Shown piece by piece: positions 32,576-43,029 of a stretch of 64,000 bases of DNA. Both the position numbers and the translations under genes were made by a program. Source of the stretch: Locusta migratoria (taxonomy: Eukaryota; Arthropoda; Insecta; Orthoptera; Acrididae); the NCBI GenBank assembly GCA_026315105.1, contig CM048744.1, forward strand, positions 341,962,168-342,026,167, given 5' to 3'. Under the pieces are notes generated by a model. It saw nothing but the letters and a program-made list of their open reading frames with translations, was not told the origin of the DNA and made no database searches. How positions within the stretch are numbered: position 1 is the first letter of the stretch; each line of letters begins with the position of its first letter.

Positions 32576-33850
32576 GGGTAATGAGGAGACAAATATTAAA
32601 TCTTCTTCTATAGCTTTATACACAATGAATTATATTTTCTGAAAAATGCATTATTATCACACAGAAGGCAATAACTTTTCACTTTCAACATCGTTTTCAG
32701 AGTGCATTAAGTGGAAAAGCATGAAAAATTGAAATAAGTGTCTCGCATTTACCCAGCATATGGGTCAATGATGAGACGGCCACGGGGTAATTATAAGACA
32801 GGCCTACATCTCTGGTAGTTTGAGGAGAAGGATGGAAAGGTCACCATGAGACATGTCAGGGTCTGTTCTGTAAGGTTACATCTATCAGGAGGAAAGAAAA
32901 AAAATCCCAATAGAATATGGTTCTTTAACACAACAATTTGGACTTTGTTACACAACCATAATTGAATCAAATCTTTTCTTAGTAAAATAAATATAAATAA
33001 TGTGCATTTATGATGTTGAACTAGGCCAATACATAAATAAAATAAATTGTGATATCCTTCTGAGTTACAGCATATACAAACAATATAAAATGGAAAAAGT
33101 ATATCTACACCTACACCTCAAACACATCAACAGGCTTCGTAAATGTGTACTTCAGCCTGTCACCACCTGATCTATTTTCAATACAGGTACTTTGCCTAGA
33201 ATATCCTTCATATTCGCAACTGACTCATTTTCTTTCATTTTAAAAGTATCCTTTTGTGCATCAACACTTCTCATTACAATCACAACTACTTCATTGTCAA
33301 ACATTCTGAATCACACACAAGTATTGATAATTTTCATATTGCCTTTTCCTACCCTTGAAGTATACCAGAAAATAATCACCACAGCCATATGACTGCAAGT
33401 TTTCCATTTGTCTTCTTGTTCTCCAATAACATCGACATCATCTAATGCTATCATCACTCTCTATCCACTGTTCTTCCTCCACCTCATCATTGTAAACTTC
33501 AGTCATTCTAGGTTTCTTTAGCTTCTTTCTTTCTTCACTGCCAGTGACTTCTTTTTATCCTTAACAGCATTTACCTTATCAATGTGATCTTTATATTCTT
33601 CAGAAATACTCTGGCATGGACTGATTTTTTCCATTTTTGCATTGGTCACACTAGTGCATTTGATTTTCTGTAGGAGCAGAGACTCAAAATTACTCCCTAC
33701 AGCAGGATCTACTTTTGAAGTTGATGGCTTTTCAGGCGCAGTAACTTGGTTACTTATTTCTTCAGTTTCCTGTGGCATATTTGTATCAAATGTGTGCAAT
33801 GTGGTGACTCATAATTCCCCCACTTGCTGTCTCATATTTACCCCAAAAGT
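32576..33850 (-). pseudogene. Second pogo/jerky-like element, C-terminal remnant
   Basis: The minus strand carries a 93-codon open stretch (33799-33518) ending EEYKDHIDKVNAVKDKKKSL, then DEVEEEQWIESDDS and GDYFLVYFKGRK further on. Acidic linkers followed by a W/Y-rich 'reader' tail are typical of the C-termini of jerky-type transposases, but no catalytic block is present. Terminal motif GGTCAAGTGGGGTAATGAGG at 32569 may be one end. Assignment is tentative. Confidence 0.4.
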
Positions 33851-34256
33851 TTCAACAGCTATTTCTCTACCTTAAAATGCCACAAGGTATTTTTATTGGA
33901 TCATGTGAATCAGTGAATATCCCTGATTTAAATTATAGCTTTCCCATTATTCTCATGGATACAGTCGTGGAGTAACATTAAAAGTTTCGAAGAGAGAAAA
34001 ACAATGTTTTTGAGGCGAAAACAGCAGAGACGTAGGGAGAAAACTTTTCTTTCCTCCTATAACGAGAAACAATAACGAAACGCTTTACTTTCAGAAACAG
34101 AAGAATTACCTCTCTGTATTAAAAAACCGAACGTGAAATAGATTGTCGGTGGAACAGATGGATTGGATCTGTCAAACCAATTTACGCTATATTTGAAGTA
34201 AAGTGCAGAGGCCGCAATAAGCAGCATAATTTTTGAAAATAAAATTCAAAGCTTAC

Positions 34257-34358
34257 CAGCTTCTCCCCTGGCTCTCAGGCGGGTTCTTGCTGCTACTGCT
34301 CTTCGCGGTATACGTCTGTCTTGGGCTCTCTGGTTGCCGGCAGGTCTAACTCTGGGCT
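34257..34358 (-). CDS. DDRGK1: DDRGK1 exon 2
   Basis: 102 nt, entered and left in phase 1. The acceptor is GATGCAACAG (ending 34359) and the donor GTAAGC (34256-34251). Encodes EPRVRPAGNQRAQDRRIPRR then AVAARTRLRARGEA, an Arg-rich segment just after the membrane anchor, as in other DDRGK1 proteins. An alternative acceptor two bases on (AACAGAG) would give an immediate stop, which supports the chosen site. Confidence 0.92.
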
Positions 34359-34429
34359 CTGTTGCATCAAAATATATTTTAACTGGTTTCGAAGCATGGT
34401 AGAAGCTTTTAACTGTATTTTTTACGTAC
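34359..34429 (-). other. DDRGK1 intron 1 (71 nt)
   Basis: A very short intron, GTACGT...GCAACAG, with an in-frame TAA if unspliced. It contrasts with the neighbouring 10- and 22-kb introns. Confidence 0.88.
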
Positions 34430-34523
34430 CATCTTGTATAACTGTCTTCTGCTTTAATAAAGTTAGGGCTATTAACAATATAACAAGCCCAGACGCTATT
34501 GCCAACAAAATAACTATGTCCAT
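34430..34523 (-). CDS. DDRGK1: DDRGK1 exon 1 with start codon (ER signal anchor)
   Basis: The ATG at 34523 opens MDIVILLAIASGLVILLIAL then TLLKQKTVIQD, a single hydrophobic helix (residues 3-23) followed by Lys residues. This is the N-terminal ER anchor of DDRGK1/UFBP1. It ends in phase 1 at donor GTACGT. The upstream codons on this strand contain no earlier in-frame Met before a stop, so this start is taken. The joined exons 1-4 give about 197 residues of continuous protein, roughly the first 60% of a typical DDRGK1. Confidence 0.93.
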
Positions 34524-34592
34524 TATCTTTCGATTCGAGTTACACTACACCCTATGGAATTGTTTACAATTCAACATAAAACCCAACCTCTC
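34524..34592 (-). promoter_or_regulatory. DDRGK1 proximal 5' flank
   Basis: Only 69 bp separate the DDRGK1 ATG from the outer end of the giant palindrome. No TATA box is visible here, so the 5' UTR and promoter must overlap the palindrome or lie in this short stretch. Inference from position only. Confidence 0.4.
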
Positions 34593-35981
34593 CTGTCAAC
34601 AGCAGCTTCGTTCGAGTGGCGCTGCTGACGGTCAGGAACAGTTTGAGGCGTCCGAGTGGCACTTCTGACTCTTGCTGACGATATCTGACTGGCCAATCTG
34701 GTGTTCGAGTGGCGGAGCTGATAGTTGGCGACCGAAAGTTTAAGTCAGCGGATTTTCGTCAAACTGTTTTCTGACTAACTCCAAAGCGTTTAACAAGCCT
34801 CGGCCAAAAGACAAGCCTGCACATTTACGAAGAGTTTTGTGTTCCAAGTCTTCCATTTCCTCTTGATTGAGACTGAGTTTGTATATTAGACAGGCATTCT
34901 TTCAACTTATGTGGCCTTCTAATACAGTACGTCCCCTTTTTATTACACCCATACATACTATAAATGAAAGGTGTGGAAAGTTTCATAACACGAATTTAAA
35001 GATGAATGTGTATGTTTTTACAGTTTGGATTGTGATATATTCGCCTGAAAATGAAGTAAAAATAGTCCTACTGAGATTTTCTGTGCCATCTGTAAATGAA
35101 GTGATTGACACATAAGAATAATATAGTTCACAACAGGCATTAGCAGTGATAGATTTTTATAACCGACATATGTGCCACTATAGCGTCTCACTATTTCTTT
35201 TCCGTGTTTCTCCTTGTGGTTATATATTATAGAAATCTATTAGTGCCAATGTGGGCGTTTCTACACGAAATGTGTAACTTCTGGGAAAATCGTGTACGAT
35301 GATAATTCTTGCACAACACCTGCAAATTTTTGTATGTTTCATTTTTTAAATTTTATTGTAACTCATAATAATGGGATAAAATGCATATGAAGTTGCATGT
35401 TACCAAATATTCCTTTCACACACAACTATCCTAATTTACCTCATTTTTGTATGAGGTTTTGTCAGGTTAAATTGGCTACATTATTTATAAATGGAGAGAC
35501 ATGTTTACGTATATTTTGCGTTTTGTCGAAGTTTATGATCAGAATTTAATCCACAATGTATTTCTAATGGCGGAATGCACAACTGTCCGTCGCCGGTCCG
35601 CCACCTCACGTCAACGTGAGCTTTCTCAAGAAGAATGTTTTGATGGAATGGTCGTCTGGTAACATCGCGACTCGCAAGTTAGCCTAGTTTCATCACACGA
35701 ATTTTATACTTGACAGATACACGGTTTGCAGGCAAATGTGTCTTGTTAATCTTTATTATTATACTTTGGTTTAACGGTAAATTGCAAATGTTTCATGACG
35801 ACTTAAATAGTTTTCTCAATTGAGAAATGCATAACATATCGCCAGTCATAACTTCACTTTCAACATTGGTAGAGAGAAAAGATGCCAACTAGCGCTATGG
35901 GTGGCCAATATGCGAAACAGGTGAAATAAGCGTTCGAGTTGGCTTCGGAGTTGGCAACTGTCAAAAAGCGCGCATGCGCAG

Positions 35982-37408
35982 TAGAGTTGGGCAACACGAT
36001 TCTTTTTTATGAATCGATTCTTGCGATTCAATCCCACATTGTGAATCGATTCCTACGATTCGTTCACGATTCTTTCGCGATTCTTTAGTCTGCATTGGCG
36101 CGATTCTTACTTCTACATCTTGCTCATAGATGGCAATACATGTCAGTGTTATGGATGTTGGAATCCTAACCTTTTGCATCTGTTCCTACGATTCGTTCAC
36201 GATTGTTTCTGGTCTGCGACGGCACAATTCTTACAAAATGCCGAAAAGGTGACAATATGGGTATAGGATTTTTTAGTATTTTTGGTGCGTAAAGTTCAGA
36301 CTTAAAATAATAATGAGGCAAAGCCATTCGATTCAGCTCTCAAAAATTCTCGAGAAAATAGTCTGAAATTTAGCTAACGGTTCAAAATAAATATTACACT
36401 ACCAACTATTTCTGCTGTCATCATAGCTCATTCACTAGCGTTGCAGGTTTAGTGAACGTAGGACAATTATTTCGAATGCTGCAGTAACCTTATAACTTTT
36501 TTTTCGTTCTGTTTGAATACTTCGGCAATTTAAATATAAATATAATTGAATCTATGGTAATTATAAGGTATCTAATCATTATAAAATACTTATGTAAAAT
36601 CAATTAGTTGAAGGAAACACGAAATAAACATTAAAAATAAAAATCCGTTTCTAAATATTAAATTTCTTTCGAGATACAAGAAATTCACGTTTATTAAAAT
36701 GTTTCTTTTTTCTAAAATCGGTTTCTTTCAGGAAAGCTGATAACGTAAAAACCAAAATGGCAAATAAGATTTTTGAGATGGCTTTAAAAACATTTAAAAT
36801 CGCGTTTTTATATAAAAAGAATATTTTTGTAAAATTAATTTTTTACAAAAAATATAACTACGTAGATGAACTCGAAAAGCTTAAACCTCTCTAAACACAA
36901 AATATAATCTAAATGTTACAGCCATTTCTGGGATACGCGAAATATAAATGTGTAAGGATTGCTCGTTTAAATACATAGTATGTAAACTTTATAAAAGACG
37001 TATATTCGTATTTATTGACAGCTGTGTATTTCGCTGCGTTCTGTTTCTGTTATGTGTAATTCGTGAATAGGCTAATAATTAACAGCTCACGATCTTCTTC
37101 TGTGCTTCCTTTGTTCTCACGCTTTCTGGCTTTCGTAATCATTCGGCACGATTCGCCACTTTCTTTCGAGTCATGAATCGTAAGACAGGCGATTCTTTTG
37201 AACGACGATTCATCCCCCCCCCCTCTTCGGCACGATTCGACAAGATTCGGCAATCGCCTTCGAATCGTGAATCGTTGGAACTTAAGAATCGTCACGAGAC
37301 AGACGATTCTTTTGAACGACGATTCGTCCGAATCACGATTCGATTCTTACGATTCTTTATTTGTATTCGTTCAAATGAACGACTCATTGACGAATCGCCA
37401 CAACTCTA
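35982..37408. mobile_element. hAT-type non-autonomous element in palindrome left arm
   Basis: An 8-bp duplication ATGCGCAG (35974-35981 and 37409-37416) flanks ends TAGAGTTGGGCAACACGATTC-type and its imperfect inverse (TAGAGTTGTGGCGATTCGTC). Both ends are rich in degenerate CGATTC/GAATCG repeats. The AT-rich 1.4-kb interior encodes nothing recognisable. Removing it restores the palindrome, so it inserted after the palindrome formed. Confidence 0.88.
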
Positions 37409-37446
37409 ATGCGCAGTAGAGGCCTTCCAAATCGTCAGCAACTGTC

Positions 37447-37535
37447 AGGAACTATCAGCTTTTGGGCCACTCGAACGAACCTAGCAACAAAAACATGCTA
37501 GGTTCGTTCGAGTGGCCCAAAAGCTGATAGTTCCT
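37447..37535. repeat. Perfect 40-bp hairpin at the palindrome apex
   Basis: 37447-37486 and 37496-37535 are exact inverted copies (arm begins AGGAACTATCAGCTTTTGGG). They are separated by the 9-nt loop ACAAAAACA. Confidence 0.97.
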
Positions 37536-38912
37536 GTTCCTGACGATTTGGAAGGCCTCTAATGCGCATGCGCGCTTTTTGACAGTTGCCAACTCCGAAG
37601 CCAACTCGAACGCTTATTTCACCTGTTTCGCATATTGGCCACCCATAGCGCTAGTTGGCATCTTTTCTCTCTACCAATGTTGAAAGTGAAGTTATGACTG
37701 GCGATATGTTATGCATTTCTCAATTGAGAAAACTATTTAAGTCGTCATGAAACCAAAGTATAATAATAAAGATTAACAAGACACATTTGCCTGCAAACCG
37801 TGTATCTGTCGAGTATAAAATTCGTGTGACGAAACTAGGTTAACTTGCGAGTCGCGATGTTACCAGACGACCATTCCATCAAAACATTCTTCTTGAGAAA
37901 GCTCACGTCGACGTGAGGTGGCGGACCGGCGACGGACAGTGTGCATTCCGCCATTAGAAATACATTGTGGATTAAATTCTGATCATAAACTTCGACAAAA
38001 CGCAAAATATACGTAAACATGTCTCTCCATTTATAAATAATGTAGCCAATGTAACCTGACAAAACCTCATACAAAAATGAGGTAAATTAGGATAGTTGTG
38101 TGTGAAAGGAATATTTGGTAACATACAACTTCATATGCATTTTGTCCCATTATTATGAGTTACAATAAAATTTAAAAAATGAAACATACAAAAATTTGCA
38201 GTGTTGTGCAAGAATTATCATCGTACATGATTTTCCCAGAAGTTACACATTTCGTGTAGAAACGCCCACATTGGCACTAATAGATTTCTATAATATATAA
38301 CCACAAGGAGAAACACGGAACAGTAATTGTGAGACGCTATAGTGGCACATATGTCGGTTATAAAAATCTATCACTGCTAATGCCTGTTGTGAACTATACT
38401 ATTCTTATGTGTCAATCACTTCATTTACAGATGGCACAGAAAATCTCAGTAGGACTATTTTTACTTCATTTTCAGGCGAATATATCACAATCCAAACTGT
38501 AAAAACATACGCATTCATCTTTAAATTCGTGTTATGAAAATTCATTTATAGTATGTATGGGTGTAATAAAAAGGGGCGTACTGTATTAGGCCACATAAGT
38601 TGAAAGAATGCCTGTCTAATATACAAACTCAGCCTCAATCAAGAGAAAATGGAAGACTTGGAACACAAACCTCTTCGTAAATGTGCAGGCTTGTCTTTTG
38701 GCCGAGGCTTGTTAAACGCTTTGGAGTTAGTCAGAAAACAGTTTGACGAAAATCCGCTGACTTAAACTTTCGGTCGCCAACTATCAGCTCCGCCACACGA
38801 ACACCAGATTGGCCAGTCAGATATCGTCAGCAAGAGTCAGAAGTGCCACTCGAACGCCTCAAACTGTTCCCGACCGTCAGCAGCGCCACTCGAACGAAGC
38901 TGCTGGCATGAC

Positions 38913-39140
38913 AGTGGAAAAACCAAAGATCTTCAATTGAGGATAGTTGGGAGAAACGAATTTAAAAGCTTTGAAACAGCGCAGGCACGAGGAGTAGGGC
39001 TTCCAAAACCGGATTTCGTAAAGCGATTTCCCAATCCACGTGCAGGAGGCCGTGGTTGGTCATCTTCTGTAAAGTGGTTTCCCAATTCCACGATCAAATT
39101 TCGAGGTCATGTAGCCGTTTTCAGCCGTCATAGTGACTGA
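38913..39140. repeat. Fragment of a TTTCGTAAA...TTTCCCAAT element
   Basis: Contains ACCGGATTTCGTAAAGCGAT then TTCCCAAT, and an inverted-looking AAAGTGGTTTCCCAATTCC. These motifs also form the right side of the complete MITE at 60143-60618. Probably a degenerate relative. Confidence 0.5.
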
Positions 39141-41803
39141 AAAGAATAAATATCATCTGGCTATAACAAATCAAATCACGTTTTACTGTCGTTAAACAAC
39201 ATTTTATTGTAATAAATAATGTGAAAAATAAAACTGTAAATACCAAAATGCGTGTCATGCGTTAAAATTTAATCATACCACGTCACGGATGGTAGCTATT
39301 AAAAAATTGGCAATGCCTTCCCAGCCTAACGTCTAGGAAACTCAGGGAGATTAGATTAAAGTGATGAGGCCATTGAGGCGTTGCCTATGTTGAGAACAGA
39401 CATTGGGTGAAGCCAGAGGAGCCATGCTTTTGTGCCCAAAACAAGGATTTCTCGCTTAAAATCCTATGTGAATATTGCCTTCTTTACGTAAAGCAACTAA
39501 ATTGACAGTCACATTAGAATATTTATTTACATATGAAGTACATTTCAACGGCTAGAACTCCTATGCACAGACACTGTGCCAATGTTTTGGGCACAAACAA
39601 ATGCCGAAATGCCCAATTTGCTGGCTTCACTTCTTCAGTGTTAGGGCCTCTCCAGAGATTCTAACGTCCTTGATGGAACTCAAGAAGTATTGCCTGTCAG
39701 GTGATGAAATTTTATATCAGGTCACAGGCATAGCTATTGAAAGGTTGGCAATGCCGCTCCTAAGATAACAAGTTCGTTTAAGCAGCTGCTAGCGAATTAC
39801 TAGCGGATGCGCAGAGCCATGGCCTCCTAAATTATTGAGGAGGCTGTGGCAGAGCTGAAATTAAGTTCAAGCAGCGCCTTCTTCCGCTTATGGCTACTTG
39901 CCGAGTGGATGTTTGCTGTTTAAGTAGAAACCGCAAGCTACCAGATTCTACCCGGAAAAATATTTCTGGTGCGGTCAAGCTGCCAGATTCATGCATATGC
40001 AGAACTGTCTTGAGTGTTGGTGGGAGGGTGGCTATGTGATCAGAGTTTACGTTTCGTGATAGTTTCATTTGCTTGTCTTCGTGTAAAACTGTCTCGTCAT
40101 ATGAAAGAAAAACGGATTTTTGTGACTGGGAACTGTTAAGTGAATTTATACACAAAATTGCTGAAGGCTAATGAAATAATATTTCAGTTTTCTCATTTTA
40201 TTTCAATGTTATTAGCAGAGATCAAGCCTTGAGTTAAATATGTAATGCACACCTGACAGGTCATTTTTATTTTTTATTTTAGCTGTTAAAAAATTGTGCA
40301 GGGTACATGAGTTCCCTGAACCTTAATCTATACTGAGGACGTTTACTCAGTGAATGAAATACTGAATTTTAATTATATTTTATAAAGTATAATAACCACC
40401 AAGCGGAAATGTCTATTATTGTTATAATATTGTAGTGATTTGGACAAACGACTCATTATCGAATGTTCATAAAAGATCAAGAATTAGTCGATTGAAGAAC
40501 ATTAAAACTATTTCTGGCAGTTTGTTAAAAAATTTGGTTTTTGTCAAACAACTACAGTAAACTGTTCTTTGCCACAGAGGCATCAATTTATTTGAAACAA
40601 TTTTCCACACTGTTGCCTTGTTTAAACTGTTCGCTGTGTATTAAAGAGCTCGCATTTTAGTTTATAATGCATACAGTGTTAACATATTTCATATTCTTCT
40701 GTAATAAAGAACGTGAGGGTATATTTCTAGGAAATTGGTATTCAGGAAACCACAAACATAAGTTTAATATCAGGTACATCTAAGTGAATCTGGACATGTT
40801 GATATACTCTTCAAAGGCGAATAATGCTTTGAGTAAGGTTACGAAATTGATAGTCTTGGCTTATGCTCAGATCTATTGTTTGTTTTGTGAAAAAATGTAG
40901 GACCTGTTAATGCTGCATGTAAGAATATTGGTAAATGTTTACTTGTAGGTTAATAATCAGGCAATCTATTCAGTAATTGAGAATTAAAAACTGTCCTATA
41001 TTGACAGCTTAATAAGAAAAAAAATGTTTTCTTTTGGACACCTATCACCCACGAAACAGTGTTATATTCATCTGTGGTACATTCTTTAGGGTTCAATTTT
41101 TGTCTTAATTTTTGTTTTTTAGTTTTAAATTTACAGACTGACATTCCTTGGCAAATTACTGGAACACACTGCCAACATATCGTTCAGTGTTTTATCATTA
41201 TAGTTACACATTGTCATTACTTTGTACGTATGAAGTATTATGTGAAACGTTGTAATACACTTATCCTGATTTCATTAAGTCACTCTAATAAATCTGAAAA
41301 ATAAACCATTGCCATCAGCATAATTGCTCCGCATTATATAGGAGTGCCGAAATAATGTTCTCGCAGTTCTATCCACCGATATGCACGGGAATCCTATCAG
41401 AATTGGGTCAAAAAGCGTTCAAGCAGTGCAAGCTCCAAATACAACATCTTAGCTGCGCATACGCAGTAACGCCTACTTGCGCCTACTTGCTAGCCTTGAA
41501 AGTAGCTTTCTGGCAGCTGCATAAACGAACCTGGAGTCTAAGGAATTATTTTCATGGAAGTTACCTCCGAGGTCCGAACAGCCAAGTGCGTATGTACTGC
41601 TGCGAGGCAGACCCCCAATTAACGATGTAATTCTTTCATAACTACCTTGTAATCTGTTTACTTTATTAGATTCACACCCAATAACTGTCATATATACATA
41701 TACGCTCTGATAGTAAAAACGGTATGCCTCATGTTACTCACTTCTCTGTATAAATTGCTATAACTGGAGAATTACTGTAAGTCTGCAAAACTTTATTTTG
41801 AAG

Positions 41804-41808
<5 letters not shown>
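39141..41808. other. Intergenic sequence with repeat fragments, no gene recognised
   Basis: A pair of ~50-bp direct repeats (39283-39335, 39719-39770; TAGCTATT..AAA..TTGGCAATGCC) brackets an imperfect inverted repeat with TTGTGCCCAAAACA / TGTTTTGGGCACAA. Dispersed module B lies at 39621-39676. A GC-richer patch at 39780-40000 and another at 41345-41640 have no assignable protein. Confidence 0.45.
39621..39676 (+). repeat. Dispersed module B
   Basis: CTGGCTTCACTTCTTCAGTG, TTAGGGCCTCTCC, then ATTCTAACGTCCTTGATGG. Same block order as 4708-4782 and 48962-49032. Confidence 0.6.

Positions 41809-41883
<75 letters not shown>
41809..41883. repeat. (AT)n microsatellite
   Basis: About 75 bp of uninterrupted AT dinucleotides, directly abutting the left end of a small MITE. 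Confidence 0.97.
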
Positions 41884-41886
<3 letters not shown>

Positions 41887-42206
41887 AGTTGGTAAAATAG
41901 TTACCAAAAACTGTTGTATTTACTTGCAGTTGTCAGGCCGTGGGCATTATTACCAAGTTTTAAACATAAATCCTCTGAAAATTAACTATTTATTCTTTTG
42001 TCTGAAATTCAAAGATATACTTAAGATAAATCTGTCAGAATATGTAAGATTCTCTCTTCATAGTAATAAATGGTTTTATTTTCATTGCTTTCCATATATC
42101 TCCCTTTTCTTATTATGTGAGTTATTCAACACCTTGTAGTTCAATTCAATATGGCATTAATAAAAATTATTTTTATTTTTTTGGTAACTATTTTACGAAC
42201 TACTAA
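41884..42206. mobile_element. Small MITE beside (AT)n
   Basis: The left end TTAGTTGGTAAAATAGTTAC (then CAAAAA) and the right end, inverted (TAGTTCGTAAAATAGTTACC), form TIRs of about 25 bp. About 320 bp, AT-rich, non-coding. Confidence 0.7.
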
Positions 42207-42599
42207 ATTACATAGGCTACACAGATTTTTTTTTAATTTTTTGTTTTTGTCATATGAGACCATTTATTACATTCTTTAAAAAAATGTCAAAATTTTGGAC
42301 ATCAAATAATTTCATATATTCTTCAAATTTAGGGTTGTAATTGCTAAAGTTTTCAAGTGACTCGATGCCTATGTGGTCTAATAACCATCCTCTTATCATT
42401 AAAGAAGAATAAATACAAATTAAACCATTTCTGCACTGCCGCCACTTTTAAAGACCATAAAACACGAAATAACATCAAACTCAGCCTCTTCAGGTATTGA
42501 TGACTTTAAACTATACTTCGAAAAATATGTCCAAAACAGTCACTTGAGAACTTTCCGTTGAATACTCGAATTACCCTTTGTTAACTCTTTTTGTGGAAA

Positions 42600-42983
42600 T
42601 TGATTACAGTAAACATATCCTCTCGATGTAATTAGTATTATTTAGTTAGTTCGTACTGCCACGAGTCTTCCGACAGCACACGTGTTACGGTGGTTAGCAT
42701 TGCAGATCGCTGTGCTTGCGGTCCCCAGTTCAAATCCCGCCATGGGCAGAAGAAAATTTATTTCTTTGTATTTACTATTTCTAGAATGTTCTACATGTTT
42801 TTCTGTTTTTTGTACTTTTAAATTTCAGAAAATTTTTTCTCTGCATAGATAGTGGAGCACTCCAACGAGAAGTCAGTCTGTACTGAGCTTGTGTTAGCAA
42901 TCAAGGTATTCTAAGTGTAAAGGTTTCTGCTCTGTAACGACCAGCCATCGAATTCTGAACCACCTGCAGTTTGCAGTGTGACA
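42600..42983 (+). repeat. 5' LTR of Gypsy copy 2
   Basis: Contains a tRNA-like block (42682-42748), AAAATTTATTTCTTTGTATT, TTTCTAGAATGTTCTACATG, and ends GTGTGACA at 42983, followed by a 5-nt spacer and the PBS. The 5' boundary is approximate. More diverged than copy 1 in its second half. Confidence 0.7.
42682..42748 (+). other. tRNA-like module inside Gypsy LTR (copy 2)
   Basis: TTACGGTGGTTAGCATTG (box A-like), then CAGTTCAAATCCCGCCATGG (box B-like with its 3' side). It is followed at once by the same AAATTTATTTCTTTG sequence that follows the module in copy 1. Partial stems only; not called as a functional tRNA. Confidence 0.65.
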
Positions 42984-42988
42984 CTTTC

Positions 42989-43010
42989 TGGTGGGGCTGC
43001 TGGGTATTCC
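42989..43010 (+). other. Gypsy primer-binding site (copy 2)
   Basis: TGGTGGGGCTGCTGGGTATT, five bases after the LTR end GTGACA, aligned with the copy 1 site. Confidence 0.72.
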
Positions 43011-43029
43011 GCAATTCGTCTGCATCCTC

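Larger units (their letters stand above)
34593..38912. mobile_element. Giant palindrome (two ~1.46-kb arms, 9-bp loop), hAT-interrupted
   Basis: The outer ends are CTGTCA..CAGCAGCTTCG and its inverse (34593 and 38912). The left arm is 34593-35981 plus 37417-37486; the right arm is 37496-38912. By eye the arms agree at about 97%, with scattered substitutions and a few small indels. The motif GTTCGAGTGG recurs several times in each arm. The centre is a perfect 40-bp stem around ACAAAAACA. No transposase is readable. Best described as a foldback-type element or an inverted duplication; it begins 70 bp upstream of the DDRGK1 start codon. Confidence 0.9.

Noticed and set aside
34867..35115. 82-codon ORF in the palindrome left arm (and its mirror at 37835-38074)
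   Set aside because: No similarity to any family, and the two arms do not preserve the same frame length; taken as chance.
34593..38912. Palindrome as an inverted-read assembly artefact
   Set aside because: Arms differ by a few percent and only one arm carries the hAT insertion with its target duplication.
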